This document shows positions 1-8,080 of a DNA stretch of 64,000 nucleotides, one piece after another. Positions within the stretch are counted from its first letter, which is position 1. The number at the start of each line of letters is the position of its first letter. A program made the translations under genes and the position numbers. The DNA comes from an uncultured Psychrobacter sp. (GTDB lineage: Bacteria; Pseudomonadota; Gammaproteobacteria; Pseudomonadales; Moraxellaceae), in NCBI GenBank assembly GCA_947489525.1, contig CANLDW010000005.1, forward strand, positions 87,626-151,625, read 5' to 3'. The notes beneath the pieces are model-generated. The model was given only the letters and a program-made list of their open reading frames with translations. It was not told the origin of the DNA and did not search any database.

Positions 1-2060
1 TCATCAATAAAGGCTTCAAGGGCGCTGGCGACTGCTTCAAGACGGCTTTCTTTGTCCTGTAGCTGCTGCAATTCATCAGCCAATAGCTGCTGCTGCACCA
101 GCTCAAAGGGTAAGATATGACCTGTCCAGCCATCTTGTACATCCTCTTCTTTGCCGCCTACCTTCTTGGTCACCATATTCGGCACCACTTTTTTAGTGGC
201 TACAAAACCCTCCGTTTGAATAATCTCAAGATCTATCATAATCTGTTGCCATATATCGTCAAGAGACTGATAGGCGGTATATTTATCGATCAGGTCGAAC
301 CCTTGCAAGCGCGCAAATATATCATTTGCTAATACAGTCTCTTGTCTAGAGATTTTCAGCGTAGTGGCGTGATCAACCAGCTGCTGATAGAGATAGTCAG
401 AAAAGTTGGCAAATGATGCTCGATAGCGCTCAAAGAATACCTTAACATCTTGGTTTTGATAAATGTGCTGCTCGATGTCTTTGACCGCTAACTGATAGTA
501 AGGCGTGTCGTCTACTTGCGAAAACAAAGTCTCTCGCAAACTAGGGTATGCGTGCCAATAGCGCTGCAACTGATCGATTTCGTGCTGAGGGATACCGCCG
601 AACATGGTGGCATATATGTCCCACGTCTGCGTATCATCTGAGGAGTCTACATAGCGTGGTATGTTGAGGTTGTAGTTTTGTTCACGGATATGCTTTTGAC
701 TGACTACGCGCGCGTACTTATCGATGTTTTCTCTATTGATAACAGCGTCAGTGATTCTTTTTATATCAGAGGCTCTTAGCTGATTGTCTTTACCTGCTTT
801 AATAAAACCCTTTGAAGCATCAACGATTAAGATGTCTGTGTTGGAGCGCTTTTGTTTAAGTACCATGATAATAGTCGGAATACCAGTACCAAAAAAGATA
901 TTAGCAGGCAATCCGATAATGGCATCGATATGATTGTACTCAACGAGGTTTTTGCGAATGGCTTCTTCATCACCGCCCCGGAATAGGACGCCATGCGGCA
1001 GTACAATCGTCATAATGCCATCAGGTTTTAGGTGATATAAGTCATGCAATAAAAAGGCAAAATCTGCTTTGCCTTTGGGCGCAAGACCAAAACGCGCATA
1101 ACGCGGATCAGATTCTTTATTTTTGGGTTGCCACTCTTGCGAGTAAGGCGGATTGGACACAACAGCATCTACGTGTAGCGGCTGATAGCTATTGATAGGA
1201 TCGGCCTCATCGAAGTAAGGCCAGTCATCTTCTAGCGTATCGGCGTTACGGGTGACGATATTAGCAGGCAATACACCGCGCATGATGAGATTCATACGAG
1301 TGAGGTTATAGGTGTTTTGCTTGAGCTCTTGGGCGTAGTATTTGATATTGTTTGCATCGTCAATGTGACGCGATACAGATTGACCGATATTGATCAGTAG
1401 TGAACCTGAGCCGCTGGTTGGATCGTAAATTTCAATCTTCTCTCGATCTTTTAGATGATATGCCATAATCTCAGACATGAGTAGTGACACTTCATGCGGG
1501 GTATAAAACTCCCCTGCCTTCTTACCTGCATTGGCTGCAAACATCCCGAGCAAGTACTCATAGATGAAGCCTAGTACGTCATAGTCTTGCTTACCATCCA
1601 TCGGTATATCTTTGATCAGGTAAATAAGACTACTGGCAGCTTTGCTCTGCGATTTGGCATTTTCACCGAGCTTGCTCAGACCCGTTTGTAGCGTATCAAA
1701 GATCCCTTCAAATACTTTTTTTTGCTCGATATTACGTGAAAACGCGGACAAAGCATCACGAACGTCGGATATATCAAAATCACTGCCATTTTTTATCCAC
1801 GTAGAAAACAGGTTAGGATAAGCAATAAAATAACCTATGCCATTTTTTATAAAGCTTACCGTATCAGTATCTTCTTCTGTGAGACTAGCAATATCTTCAT
1901 CTGTAAAATCATTTTCTTTGAAAAAACGCTCTTGTTTGTCGGATAAAAACTTGTAAAACACAAAACCGATAATGTAGTCTTTGTATTCGTTCGCTTCGAT
2001 CTTAGAGCGCATTTTATTGGCAGATTGCCATATTCTGTTTGCGAGCTGTTGCTTATTCAT
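1..2060 (-). CDS. hsdM: Type I restriction-modification system methyltransferase subunit HsdM (C-terminus beyond left edge)
   Basis: The reading frame starts at ATG 2060 and stays open for 686 codons to the window edge, so the C-terminus is missing. The N-terminal helical HsdM region (residues 1 to about 150) is followed by an N6-adenine methylase core: SAM motif DPTSGSGSLL near residue 211 and catalytic NPPY near residue 302. In type I systems two HsdM copies and one HsdS methylate adenines in a split target, and HsdR cleaves unmodified DNA; HsdS and HsdR would lie to the left. The gene sits just inside the right end of a tRNA-Ser-targeted island (see 2428-2451), which suggests horizontal acquisition. 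I read the frame through without finding a frameshift. Family assignment is firm; whether the system is complete cannot be seen. Confidence 0.93.
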   Translation of the reverse strand, partial: MNKQQLANRIWQSANKMRSKIEANEYKDYIIGFVFYKFLSDKQERFFKENDFTDEDIASLTEEDTDTVSFIKNGIGYFIAYPNLFSTWIKNGSDFDISDVRDALSAFSRNIEQKKVFEGIFDTLQTGLSKLGENAKSQSKAASSLIYLIKDIPMDGKQDYDVLGFIYEYLLGMFAANAGKKAGEFYTPHEVSLLMSEIMAYHLKDREKIEIYDPTSGSGSLLINIGQSVSRHIDDANNIKYYAQELKQNTYNLTRMNLIMRGVLPANIVTRNADTLEDDWPYFDEADPINSYQPLHVDAVVSNPPYSQEWQPKNKESDPRYARFGLAPKGKADFAFLLHDLYHLKPDGIMTIVLPHGVLFRGGDEEAIRKNLVEYNHIDAIIGLPANIFFGTGIPTIIMVLKQKRSNTDILIVDASKGFIKAGKDNQLRASDIKRITDAVINRENIDKYARVVSQKHIREQNYNLNIPRYVDSSDDTQTWDIYATMFGGIPQHEIDQLQRYWHAYPSLRETLFSQVDDTPYYQLAVKDIEQHIYQNQDVKVFFERYRASFANFSDYLYQQLVDHATTLKISRQETVLANDIFARLQGFDLIDKYTAYQSLDDIWQQIMIDLEIIQTEGFVATKKVVPNMVTKKVGGKEEDVQDGWTGHILPFELVQQQLLADELQQLQDKESRLEAVASALEAFID

Positions 2061-2703
2061 AAGGGGTTCTAGTCTATGTCATTAGATAAGTAATATGACA
2101 TAGGATTGTAGCGGTTAGTATGGTTGAAGGCAAAGTGATATTAGCTATATATCAAATTAAACTTTTGTTTAATAATAACTGATTTGCAAAAGCTATCGAA
2201 ATACTAATTATTAAAAAGAATTATTTGGTGATAATATATACTTCAATTGGGGTTAGGGTGATACCTTGTACAAAGCTAGACCAAGATAACATCTTAATAC
2301 AATTAATTATGAGAAAACTTCCGTTCTTTGCCTTGCCTCTAATACTGTTGCGCTGTTGGTCTATTTGATGGTCTAAAATATCTGATTAATATAATAATTA
2401 TATATAAATCAAATGCTTATATGTATAGTTGGAATCCCTCCTTCACCGCCAATCTTATCTTTCGCCTGTTTTCCTATGTTGTTCTAAACACTTCTAAATA
2501 ATACTCCAAGCTTTTTCATATAGAGTTTATACATCCTTGTATCCTAATTACCAAAACTGTTCATTACATTCTAGCTAGCGTACAAATGGTGCTAGCTAAT
2601 AATTTATACTCATAAATCAGTAAAGGTCTATAATTAGTCATGGCTATGAATTGATAAGATACAATGCTGTACAAAAACGAATAGACGCTATTGAGGACAA
2701 GTG
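2061..2703. other. AT-rich intergenic region containing an island boundary
   Basis: About 640 bases without a convincing gene. The left part (2061-2427) is AT-rich and would carry the promoter of hsdM. A tRNA-Ser 3'-end copy at 2428-2451 divides it. The right part (2452-2700) should be native chromosome and leads to the lipoprotein gene at 2704, whose ribosome-binding site (GAGGA) lies at about 2692-2697. I see no RNA gene or further repeat. Confidence 0.6.
2428..2451 (+). other. Probable attachment site: 3' end of tRNA-Ser(GGA)
   Basis: The 24 bases match the 3' part of a tRNA: T-loop TTGGAAT (one change from the usual TTCGAAT), T-stem 3' strand CCCTC, acceptor 3' strand CTTCACC, discriminator G and CCA. 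The acceptor strand would pair with GGTGAAG, as expected for tRNA-Ser(GGA) of this group. No D-arm or anticodon arm precedes it, so it is a fragment and not a gene. Tyrosine-recombinase islands leave such a direct repeat at their distal end, so the intact tRNA-Ser gene and integrase should lie to the left, beyond hsdM. Confidence 0.72.
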
Positions 2704-3228
2704 ATGAAATTATACGGACTGCTATTGGTACTGCCGCTACTTACCGCGTGTATGAGCATGAAAAATGTCAAAGAGCTACCGCCTGAGCTGCTCTATCAGC
2801 CGCCAGCAGGTGCGAGCGCGACGATCACGGGTAACATGGAGCCGCGCTTTACGGCTTTGGTCGGTGACCGAGTGGCTTATATCAATGATATCGATGGTAA
2901 GCGTGTGCCAAAAGCCAAAAAACAGATCTACGAAGAAACGTGGAATACGGTTTATCCGCTTATTGCAGGTGAGCATAATATCAGGGTTCGTTACAGCATG
3001 GGAGGACACTATACTCAGCCCACTGTCATTACGTTTACCGCTGAGGCAAATAAAGATTATCAGTTAGGCTTTGTGACCGATATCGGTACGTCATGGTTTA
3101 GTAAAAACAGCTATGCTGATATATGGATTGAGGATAAGGCGACAGGAGAATCCGTTTCAGAAGTGGTACGCACCACCCCACCGCCTGCGCCGAGGACGAT
3201 TTCTTATCCGGTTATTATTAATAATTGA
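2704..3228 (+). CDS. Small outer-membrane-type lipoprotein of unknown function
   Basis: About 174 residues. The signal peptide MKLYGLLLVLPLLTAC ends in a clear lipobox (LTAC), so the protein should be lipid-modified and anchored in the envelope. The mature part is soluble, with a proline-rich tail (TTPPPAP near the C-terminus). I start it at ATG 2704 because GAGGA lies 7 bases upstream; a GTG at 2701 is the only nearby alternative. A strong hairpin terminator follows the stop, so it is probably monocistronic. It lies just outside the island boundary. No catalytic motif is visible and I do not recognise a named family. Confidence 0.75.
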   Translation: MKLYGLLLVLPLLTACMSMKNVKELPPELLYQPPAGASATITGNMEPRFTALVGDRVAYINDIDGKRVPKAKKQIYEETWNTVYPLIAGEHNIRVRYSMGGHYTQPTVITFTAEANKDYQLGFVTDIGTSWFSKNSYADIWIEDKATGESVSEVVRTTPPPAPRTISYPVIINN

Positions 3229-3244
3229 TTAAGCGCATCCATAT

Positions 3245-3283
3245 AAATAACTCTGGTACATGACCAGAGTTATTTCTGTTTTG
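3245..3283 (+). terminator. Hairpin terminator after the lipoprotein gene
   Basis: Perfect 13-bp inverted repeat (AAATAACTCTGGT, loop ACATG, ACCAGAGTTATTT) followed by a T-rich stretch. It ends transcription of the gene at 2704-3228. Confidence 0.8.
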
Positions 3284-3363
3284 AGGTTGTAGAAAAATTG
3301 AGTTTAAGCTTGCTTTTTTTATAGTATCTACGTGCTTAGTCTATAAATTTTACAAGAGATTTA

Positions 3364-3861
3364 TTATACTAAATTGTAATTGTAGACTCTGACTTCTTCT
3401 ATAATAGCGTTAGGATCTTCTTCAACCTCTAAACCACCAGCTACGAAGTATATTCCATCGATAAACTGTCCTTTATCATCAGATAGATAATGCACATCTT
3501 CAGTATCATCCAGAATTAAATCATGATTTATATCTGAGATGCGGCTACCAATTTTGACACCACCTTCAAAAATATCTCCTTTATAACCTTCGCCAGCGAT
3601 GATTACACATAATGTTCCTGTCTTAGCAAAACGTAACTCTAGCTGAGGTTCTGAAAAATATATTGTATGTCCGTTATTATTCGGTATTTCATATAGTAGT
3701 ACGCCTGTGTTATCTAAAGCTAGGTCAACAGTCCATTCCTCGATATTTCCATCAACTATTTTGTCAACGTAATGTAGAAAATCTTCTAATTTTTCACCTA
3801 AGGTGAATCCTGCTAGAGATTTGCCTAATTCTGCTTTAGCATATATATCTAATTTGCACAT
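3364..3861 (-). CDS. Putative immunity protein of a polymorphic-toxin cassette
   Basis: A 165-residue acidic, soluble protein with no signal peptide or membrane segment. Its ATG (3861) directly abuts the TAA stop of the upstream short frame at 3862-4077, the usual arrangement of toxin C-terminus followed by immunity gene. The gene is AT-rich compared with the housekeeping genes in the window. I do not recognise the family from sequence; the role is inferred from its place directly downstream of a toxin-tip-like fragment, its size and its acidic character. Alternative: an unrelated conserved cytoplasmic protein. Confidence 0.5.
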   Translation of the reverse strand: MCKLDIYAKAELGKSLAGFTLGEKLEDFLHYVDKIVDGNIEEWTVDLALDNTGVLLYEIPNNNGHTIYFSEPQLELRFAKTGTLCVIIAGEGYKGDIFEGGVKIGSRISDINHDLILDDTEDVHYLSDDKGQFIDGIYFVAGGLEVEEDPNAIIEEVRVYNYNLV

Positions 3862-4077
3862 TTATTTAATCACCGTATGTCTGCCGTTGATGTATTGAAG
3901 TCTTTGCCCCTGCTGATTGTAAAATGTTGCGTGCTTAGCTGTGCCTACAAATGTCTCAGGATTAATAACATAAACTTTACTATTGCCATAAGCATCTTTT
4001 ACTGCTGGTTTCATAAAACCAGCAGCATCTTTCTCTGACCCTTTAAAAGCCCGTAGGTTGGGTGGAGCTTGCGACAC
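3862..4077 (-). pseudogene. Truncated C-terminal tip of a toxin-like protein
   Basis: A 71-codon frame that reads like the end of a longer protein: the part from FKGSEKDAAGFM to the C-terminal HTVIK is compact and polar, while the first residues are encoded by a REP-type hairpin (4057-4082). The true upstream part appears to be lost, or cut off where the repeat lies. Position before a probable immunity gene suggests the C-terminal toxin domain of a contact-dependent or other polymorphic toxin. The start codon is artificial, so I call it a remnant. Which toxin family it belongs to is not visible. Confidence 0.45.
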
Positions 4078-4082
4078 CCAAC
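4057..4082. repeat. REP-type hairpin left of the transposase
   Basis: Inverted repeat GTTGGGTG / CACCCAAC (8-bp arms, 10-base loop GAGCTTGCGA). A near-identical hairpin lies on the far side of the Y1 transposase at 4643-4668, as expected for the REP elements mobilised by such enzymes. Confidence 0.7.
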
Positions 4083-4126
4083 ACGATAGATTAAGATTAA
4101 CTATACCCTATTACTCGTAGAATACT

Positions 4127-4621
4127 ATGCAATATCGCAGACACTATCATAAAGGAGCGAGTTATTTTTTTACGATTAACCTTGCTGATAGATCAAGCGC
4201 TTTATTAATTGAGCAAATTGACGTTTTGCGAAAATCTTTTAAAACCGTCAAACAAAAGCATCCTTTTTATATCGATGCTATTGTTATTCTACCCGATCAT
4301 TTGCATATGCTATGGACAATGCCAAATGATGATGCGGATTTCTCCAAACGCATTAAGCTCATTAAATACTACTTTTCTTACCATATAGATAAAACCGAAC
4401 GTATCTCAAACAGCCGATGTAAAAAAGGTGAGCGCGGTATTTGACAACGACGGTTTTGGGAGCATTGCATCCGTGATGAAGCGGATTATCGCACGCACAT
4501 TGATTACATTCATATGAACCCTGTTAAGCATGGATATGTTGAGCGAGTGCAGGATTGGCGCTATTCCTCGTTTCATCGATCGGTAGCGGATGGTTTATTG
4601 CCTGTGGATGGGGGTAGTTGA
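4127..4621 (+). pseudogene. REP-associated tyrosine (Y1/IS200-like) transposase, interrupted by an in-frame TGA
   Basis: The first 105 codons encode a Y1 transposase N-terminus with the metal-binding histidine pair in LPDHLHML near residue 58. Frame 1 then meets TGA at 4442-4444, but the same frame continues with family-like sequence (RRFWEHCIRDEADY, then HIDYIHMNPVKHGY, containing the catalytic tyrosine region) to TGA 4619-4621, giving 164 residues if the first stop is ignored. A TGG-to-TGA change at a tryptophan is the simplest explanation. Flanking REP hairpins (4057-4082, 4643-4668) identify it as a RAYT, the class that mobilises REP/REPIN elements. Likely inactive here unless the stop is read through. 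Confidence 0.85.
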
Positions 4622-4642
4622 GTTCGTCTTTGATAGCTTATT

Positions 4643-4668
4643 GTTGGGTGGAGAATACAACACCCAGC
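4643..4668. repeat. REP-type hairpin right of the transposase
   Basis: Arms GTTGGGTG / CACCCAGC with a 10-base loop (GAGAATACAA). The arms match those of the hairpin at 4057-4082, apart from one G-T pair, while the loop differs. It abuts the stop codon of the thioesterase gene on the other strand. Confidence 0.65.
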
Positions 4669-5091
4669 CTAAAGCGCTGACGCTTGATTAGGCGGTACAG
4701 AATAAGTACCCACAACATGAGCAACCAAGTCGCTAGACCCTTCTGAATACAATGAAACTTCGCCAACGATGAGCGCGCGACCCGCCTTTAATAAAGTACA
4801 CTCAGCGATAATACGAGCGTCTGCTGAGGGTTTACGCAAAAAGTTAATTGTCAAACTCGTTGTCACAGCGAGCGGTACAATACCAATCTTACCCAGTATC
4901 GCGATATAGATTGCGATATCGGCCACACTCATCAGTACGGGGCCCGAGACAGTGCCGCCCGGACGCAGCTCGTCTACACCGATAGGGTGCGATAATGTCG
5001 CACCCTGCTCATCTACTGCTTCGACGACGCATTTTGTTTGCGGGAACTCCAATGCCATAAAGGCAAGGATCTCTTCCTTGGTTGCAGACAT
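4669..5091 (-). CDS. PaaI-type hotdog-fold thioesterase
   Basis: A 140-residue cytoplasmic protein of the size and pattern of the PaaI/4HBT hotdog family. The central segment VSGPVLMSVADIAIYIAI corresponds to the hotdog helix and its entry loop, where the family usually has a glycine and an acidic catalytic residue (here D near 58). It would hydrolyse acyl-CoA thioesters; the substrate cannot be told. Starts at ATG 5091. It stands alone between the RAYT remnant and the catabolic cluster. Confidence 0.8.
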   Translation of the reverse strand: MSATKEEILAFMALEFPQTKCVVEAVDEQGATLSHPIGVDELRPGGTVSGPVLMSVADIAIYIAILGKIGIVPLAVTTSLTINFLRKPSADARIIAECTLLKAGRALIVGEVSLYSEGSSDLVAHVVGTYSVPPNQASAL

Positions 5092-5401
5092 ACAGACTCC
5101 TGAAAGCTAAATATTCTTACTACACAGCTGATCTTTTATTAAAAGATGGTAGTTGATATATTTAATAAAACTTGCGACAGCTAATAGCATAAAATAACAC
5201 AAACTATATACTCTTATTTAAAACAAAGTGAACATAACTGCCCTAATATTTTATCTATGACTTGAGTAGTGAAACAAACGTTGTTTTATTAGTCTTTTAA
5301 CGATAAGAGTTTGTCTACAAAACTTAATAAAAAACAGCCCTATAGACTGTTTTTTGCTATTGATAACGAGGTGAAATAAGTAACAACGAACAAGGTGCAA
5401 C
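5092..5401. other. Intergenic region with a bidirectional terminator
   Basis: About 310 bases between the thioesterase start and the end of the catabolic operon. The only clear element is the AT-flanked hairpin at 5329-5355. A 64-codon minus-strand frame here (5251-5445) crosses that hairpin and overlaps the end of a real gene, so I do not accept it. Confidence 0.6.
5329..5355 (-). terminator. Terminator of the catabolic operon
   Basis: AAAAAACAG, loop CCCTATAGA, CTGTTTTTT: a 9-bp stem with A and T runs on both sides, so it can act in either direction. It lies about 50 bases after the stop of the last minus-strand gene (5402). Confidence 0.75.
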
Positions 5402-6127
5402 CTACACCCCGCCCGCCCCTTTACTAGACGCTTCACTGTTTTCAACCAATATAGCGGCGGCGGTTTTTTTCAGGATATCCCACTGCTCATCATCGACATA
5501 GATGCCTTGTTTCCATGCGCGCTGATGGGTTTCATAAAGCTCATCGGTCGATATCTTGTGGTTAAAATGTTGAATATCCTCTTCGATGTCAAAGTTTGAA
5601 GTGGCAAGCTCAATCACCATATCATTGGTATTGTAATTGGCTTGTGCTTTATCAAAAAAGTAAATATCAGGATACACAAAACCTTGATTTAGGGTAAATA
5701 AGGTATGCTTAGGCGCGGAGCCATTGTCCCATTTGGCTAGGCCGGCGATGCCTTTTGCTGCCAAATTCACTAGCTCACTATAAGCCAGCCAGCGGTTATG
5801 ACAGTTTTGCAGATAAATCTTCAGATGCTCACGATCACCCATAGCTTCAAGCGCGTAGTCCATCACAGCGGGCAGATGACAAACCAAACTGCTGCCTTGC
5901 AAATCTAAATGGATCAGTCCTTCTTCTTCATAGACGATATCGATGGGCATATCGCGCTCGTATAAAATATAAGGGCTGGCATTGTTAAAGTGGCGCACGC
6001 CATCAAGTCCCGCCATTTGTAGCTCAGCGACCATAGTAGCGATTAGATCCGCCTCGCCGACTTCGCGGTGCATCCCCAAAAAGGCTTTATAAACCGTGGT
6101 GACAATCTCATTGCGTGATACGATCAT
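5402..6127 (-). CDS. Conserved protein of unknown function, last gene of the BCCT/ALDH cluster
   Basis: A 241-residue soluble protein without signal peptide or transmembrane segment. Its ATG overlaps the stop of the upstream 585-residue gene as ATGA (6124-6127), so the two are translationally coupled and their products probably work together. The protein is acidic. I see no nucleotide-binding or classical metal motif and do not recognise the family. Position at the end of a transporter/dehydrogenase operon suggests an enzymatic or accessory role in breakdown of the transported compound. Confidence 0.72.
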   Translation of the reverse strand: MIVSRNEIVTTVYKAFLGMHREVGEADLIATMVAELQMAGLDGVRHFNNASPYILYERDMPIDIVYEEEGLIHLDLQGSSLVCHLPAVMDYALEAMGDREHLKIYLQNCHNRWLAYSELVNLAAKGIAGLAKWDNGSAPKHTLFTLNQGFVYPDIYFFDKAQANYNTNDMVIELATSNFDIEEDIQHFNHKISTDELYETHQRAWKQGIYVDDEQWDILKKTAAAILVENSEASSKGAGGV

Positions 6128-7881
6128 ATCTCCTCCCGTGTCCGGCTGGATAAGCGTGACGGTACTGTTTTTAGGGGCAGATCGGCAAGCTCATCTGCCT
6201 TTGGTAGCAGTGGAAACAGCCACTCGTCGCTATGCACCTCTGAGAACAGCGGCGCGCCTTGAAACAAGGTCACTCGAACCCAGCGATCAGATCTAGGATC
6301 AAACTTAGTGGCTCCAAACATCGATAATTTGCAGCGCAGCAGATGAATGGGCAGTGTGTCTTTTTGTAATACATTCATCTGAATATCACCCATCTTTTTG
6401 TGCCCCATCGTCCAGACGCGGCGCGCAATAGAGCGATATTTAGGCTGCTTTAAGATAAATTCTGAGAGTAGCTGATCGGGACTGGCCTGCTTTAAAGCCT
6501 GATATAAAGTATTAGCCTGATGCGCTATATCCAAAAACAGTTCACGATCATCGCCCGGCTCTTGCCCGCGCACGCCCATGCGTGGCTCCTCTTTATCTAT
6601 GGAGCGATACCAAAACCAGTATTTATTCTCAGGCTGGCTAAAATCAATGTTAATCGCCCACTGATAACGACTCTCTAACACCTCAATTAAATCTTTAACG
6701 AATTTGCCTTTAGGTAGTGACAGGGTCTCATCGGCGTTGACTTCTTCTTCAAAGCTATCCACGCGCTCAGGGTACAGCTCCATCAGGCAAGAGATAATAA
6801 CTTCTTGGCTCTCAAAGCTGAGCTGACTTTGATATTGCAAGAAACCTTCCCAGTTATCGTGATCCTGCAGCTTCTCATTTAATTGGCTTTGTAATAAGGT
6901 TAATTCTCTGACGACGGTCGCATTTAATTGATCTTGCGGCTCATTAATAGTGACAATTTCAGTAAAATGCTGAATAGCGCGCGCTAGCAAAGCTGAGAAA
7001 TGGGCAACCTTTTTAGGCTCAATAGGACAGTCCAAAGTAGCTTGCAGCGCTCTTTCGCGACTGGTCAACCACTGATCGACGATACAGGGATGATTAATCA
7101 AATAAGGCGCCATACCTAGACCTGTGGCATTACCAATTCCTAAATAGCGCTTAATCTGTGGGTGCAAGGTCACCGCTTTATCGCCGCCGCGCTTTTTGGC
7201 TAAATAGTCCACCCAATCAAGGCTAAATTCTCTAAGCAAATACACCGCGCACATCTGCGCGCGAAACGACTGATTAAAATCCTCGCTATGATCAAGGGGT
7301 TTAAAGTCATAAATACCGAATTTTCCATTGCCATAGACGGCGGTGGTACGCAAAATATAGCCCACTTGTGCGAGAATATCGAGATCGGGCTGGCGACCGC
7401 TCGCAAGTGCGTCAACCGTATGCTCAAAGACGCGCACGCTTTTGTTGGCGCGTGCTAGCACCATGACCATGTTGGAGTTACGGCCTGCCTCTTGCAGCGG
7501 TACATTGGCTTTTAGATTATTAAACAGCTCATCGCTAATCTCACCGTACACCAGCCCAAAGGTGACGTCCCATTTTTGCGCGATAACGCGATCATTACGC
7601 TCTTCATCAGCAATCTCATTGCAAAACACCACCAGATTATAAACATGTTCAGGGGTTTGCAAACGGTAAATAACCTGTCCAAAGCCTTTGTCATCTAAAT
7701 CCCAAAGATAGGTGTCAAGCGTCCATTTTTCTCGATCAATTTTACGCAGTAAGGTGCGTACAAAGCTGATCCGCGTCTGATGCATCGCGCCGAGCCTTTT
7801 GGCATTCATCACCACATCGGGCGAACGCAGAAACGGTGTTGCGACATCGATGCGTCCATTTTTTGTATAAGCCTGATTCAT
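6124..7881 (-). CDS. Large conserved protein of unknown function in the BCCT/ALDH cluster
   Basis: A 585-residue cytoplasmic protein with no signal peptide or membrane span. The sequence is rich in aromatic and charged residues, with ordered-looking stretches throughout and no low-complexity tail. No Walker, Rossmann or Fe-S motif is evident. A ribosome-binding stretch (GGTGG) precedes ATG 7881. It overlaps the following 241-residue gene by ATGA and lies about 200 bases after the BCCT transporter gene. I do not recognise it; the conserved company (transporter, M19-like protein, aldehyde dehydrogenase, RidA) implies a catabolic step not covered by known enzymes in the operon. Confidence 0.75.
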   Translation of the reverse strand: MNQAYTKNGRIDVATPFLRSPDVVMNAKRLGAMHQTRISFVRTLLRKIDREKWTLDTYLWDLDDKGFGQVIYRLQTPEHVYNLVVFCNEIADEERNDRVIAQKWDVTFGLVYGEISDELFNNLKANVPLQEAGRNSNMVMVLARANKSVRVFEHTVDALASGRQPDLDILAQVGYILRTTAVYGNGKFGIYDFKPLDHSEDFNQSFRAQMCAVYLLREFSLDWVDYLAKKRGGDKAVTLHPQIKRYLGIGNATGLGMAPYLINHPCIVDQWLTSRERALQATLDCPIEPKKVAHFSALLARAIQHFTEIVTINEPQDQLNATVVRELTLLQSQLNEKLQDHDNWEGFLQYQSQLSFESQEVIISCLMELYPERVDSFEEEVNADETLSLPKGKFVKDLIEVLESRYQWAINIDFSQPENKYWFWYRSIDKEEPRMGVRGQEPGDDRELFLDIAHQANTLYQALKQASPDQLLSEFILKQPKYRSIARRVWTMGHKKMGDIQMNVLQKDTLPIHLLRCKLSMFGATKFDPRSDRWVRVTLFQGAPLFSEVHSDEWLFPLLPKADELADLPLKTVPSRLSSRTREEI

Positions 7882-8080
7882 ATGTCACCACCTTTATTAA
7901 TATGTTGAGCCGGCAACTTGATAAGTATTTTTCAATAGTTACTTCTAAAATATAGTTACATCTAAAATAATGACAACTGTTGCCAGCCATGTTTATTAAC
8001 AACTATTGATTATCTACTTAACGCAATTGAACGATTTCTCTACCTGTTTTAGCCCTATTTGTTTTTCTATATCTGCTTTT

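Noticed and set aside
117..332. 71-codon plus-strand frame inside the hsdM region
   Set aside because: Lies wholly antisense to hsdM, with no ribosome site and composition of an antisense shadow.
5251..5445. 64-codon minus-strand frame
   Set aside because: Crosses the terminator hairpin at 5329-5355 and overlaps the end of the 241-residue gene; basic, cysteine-containing, no ribosome site.
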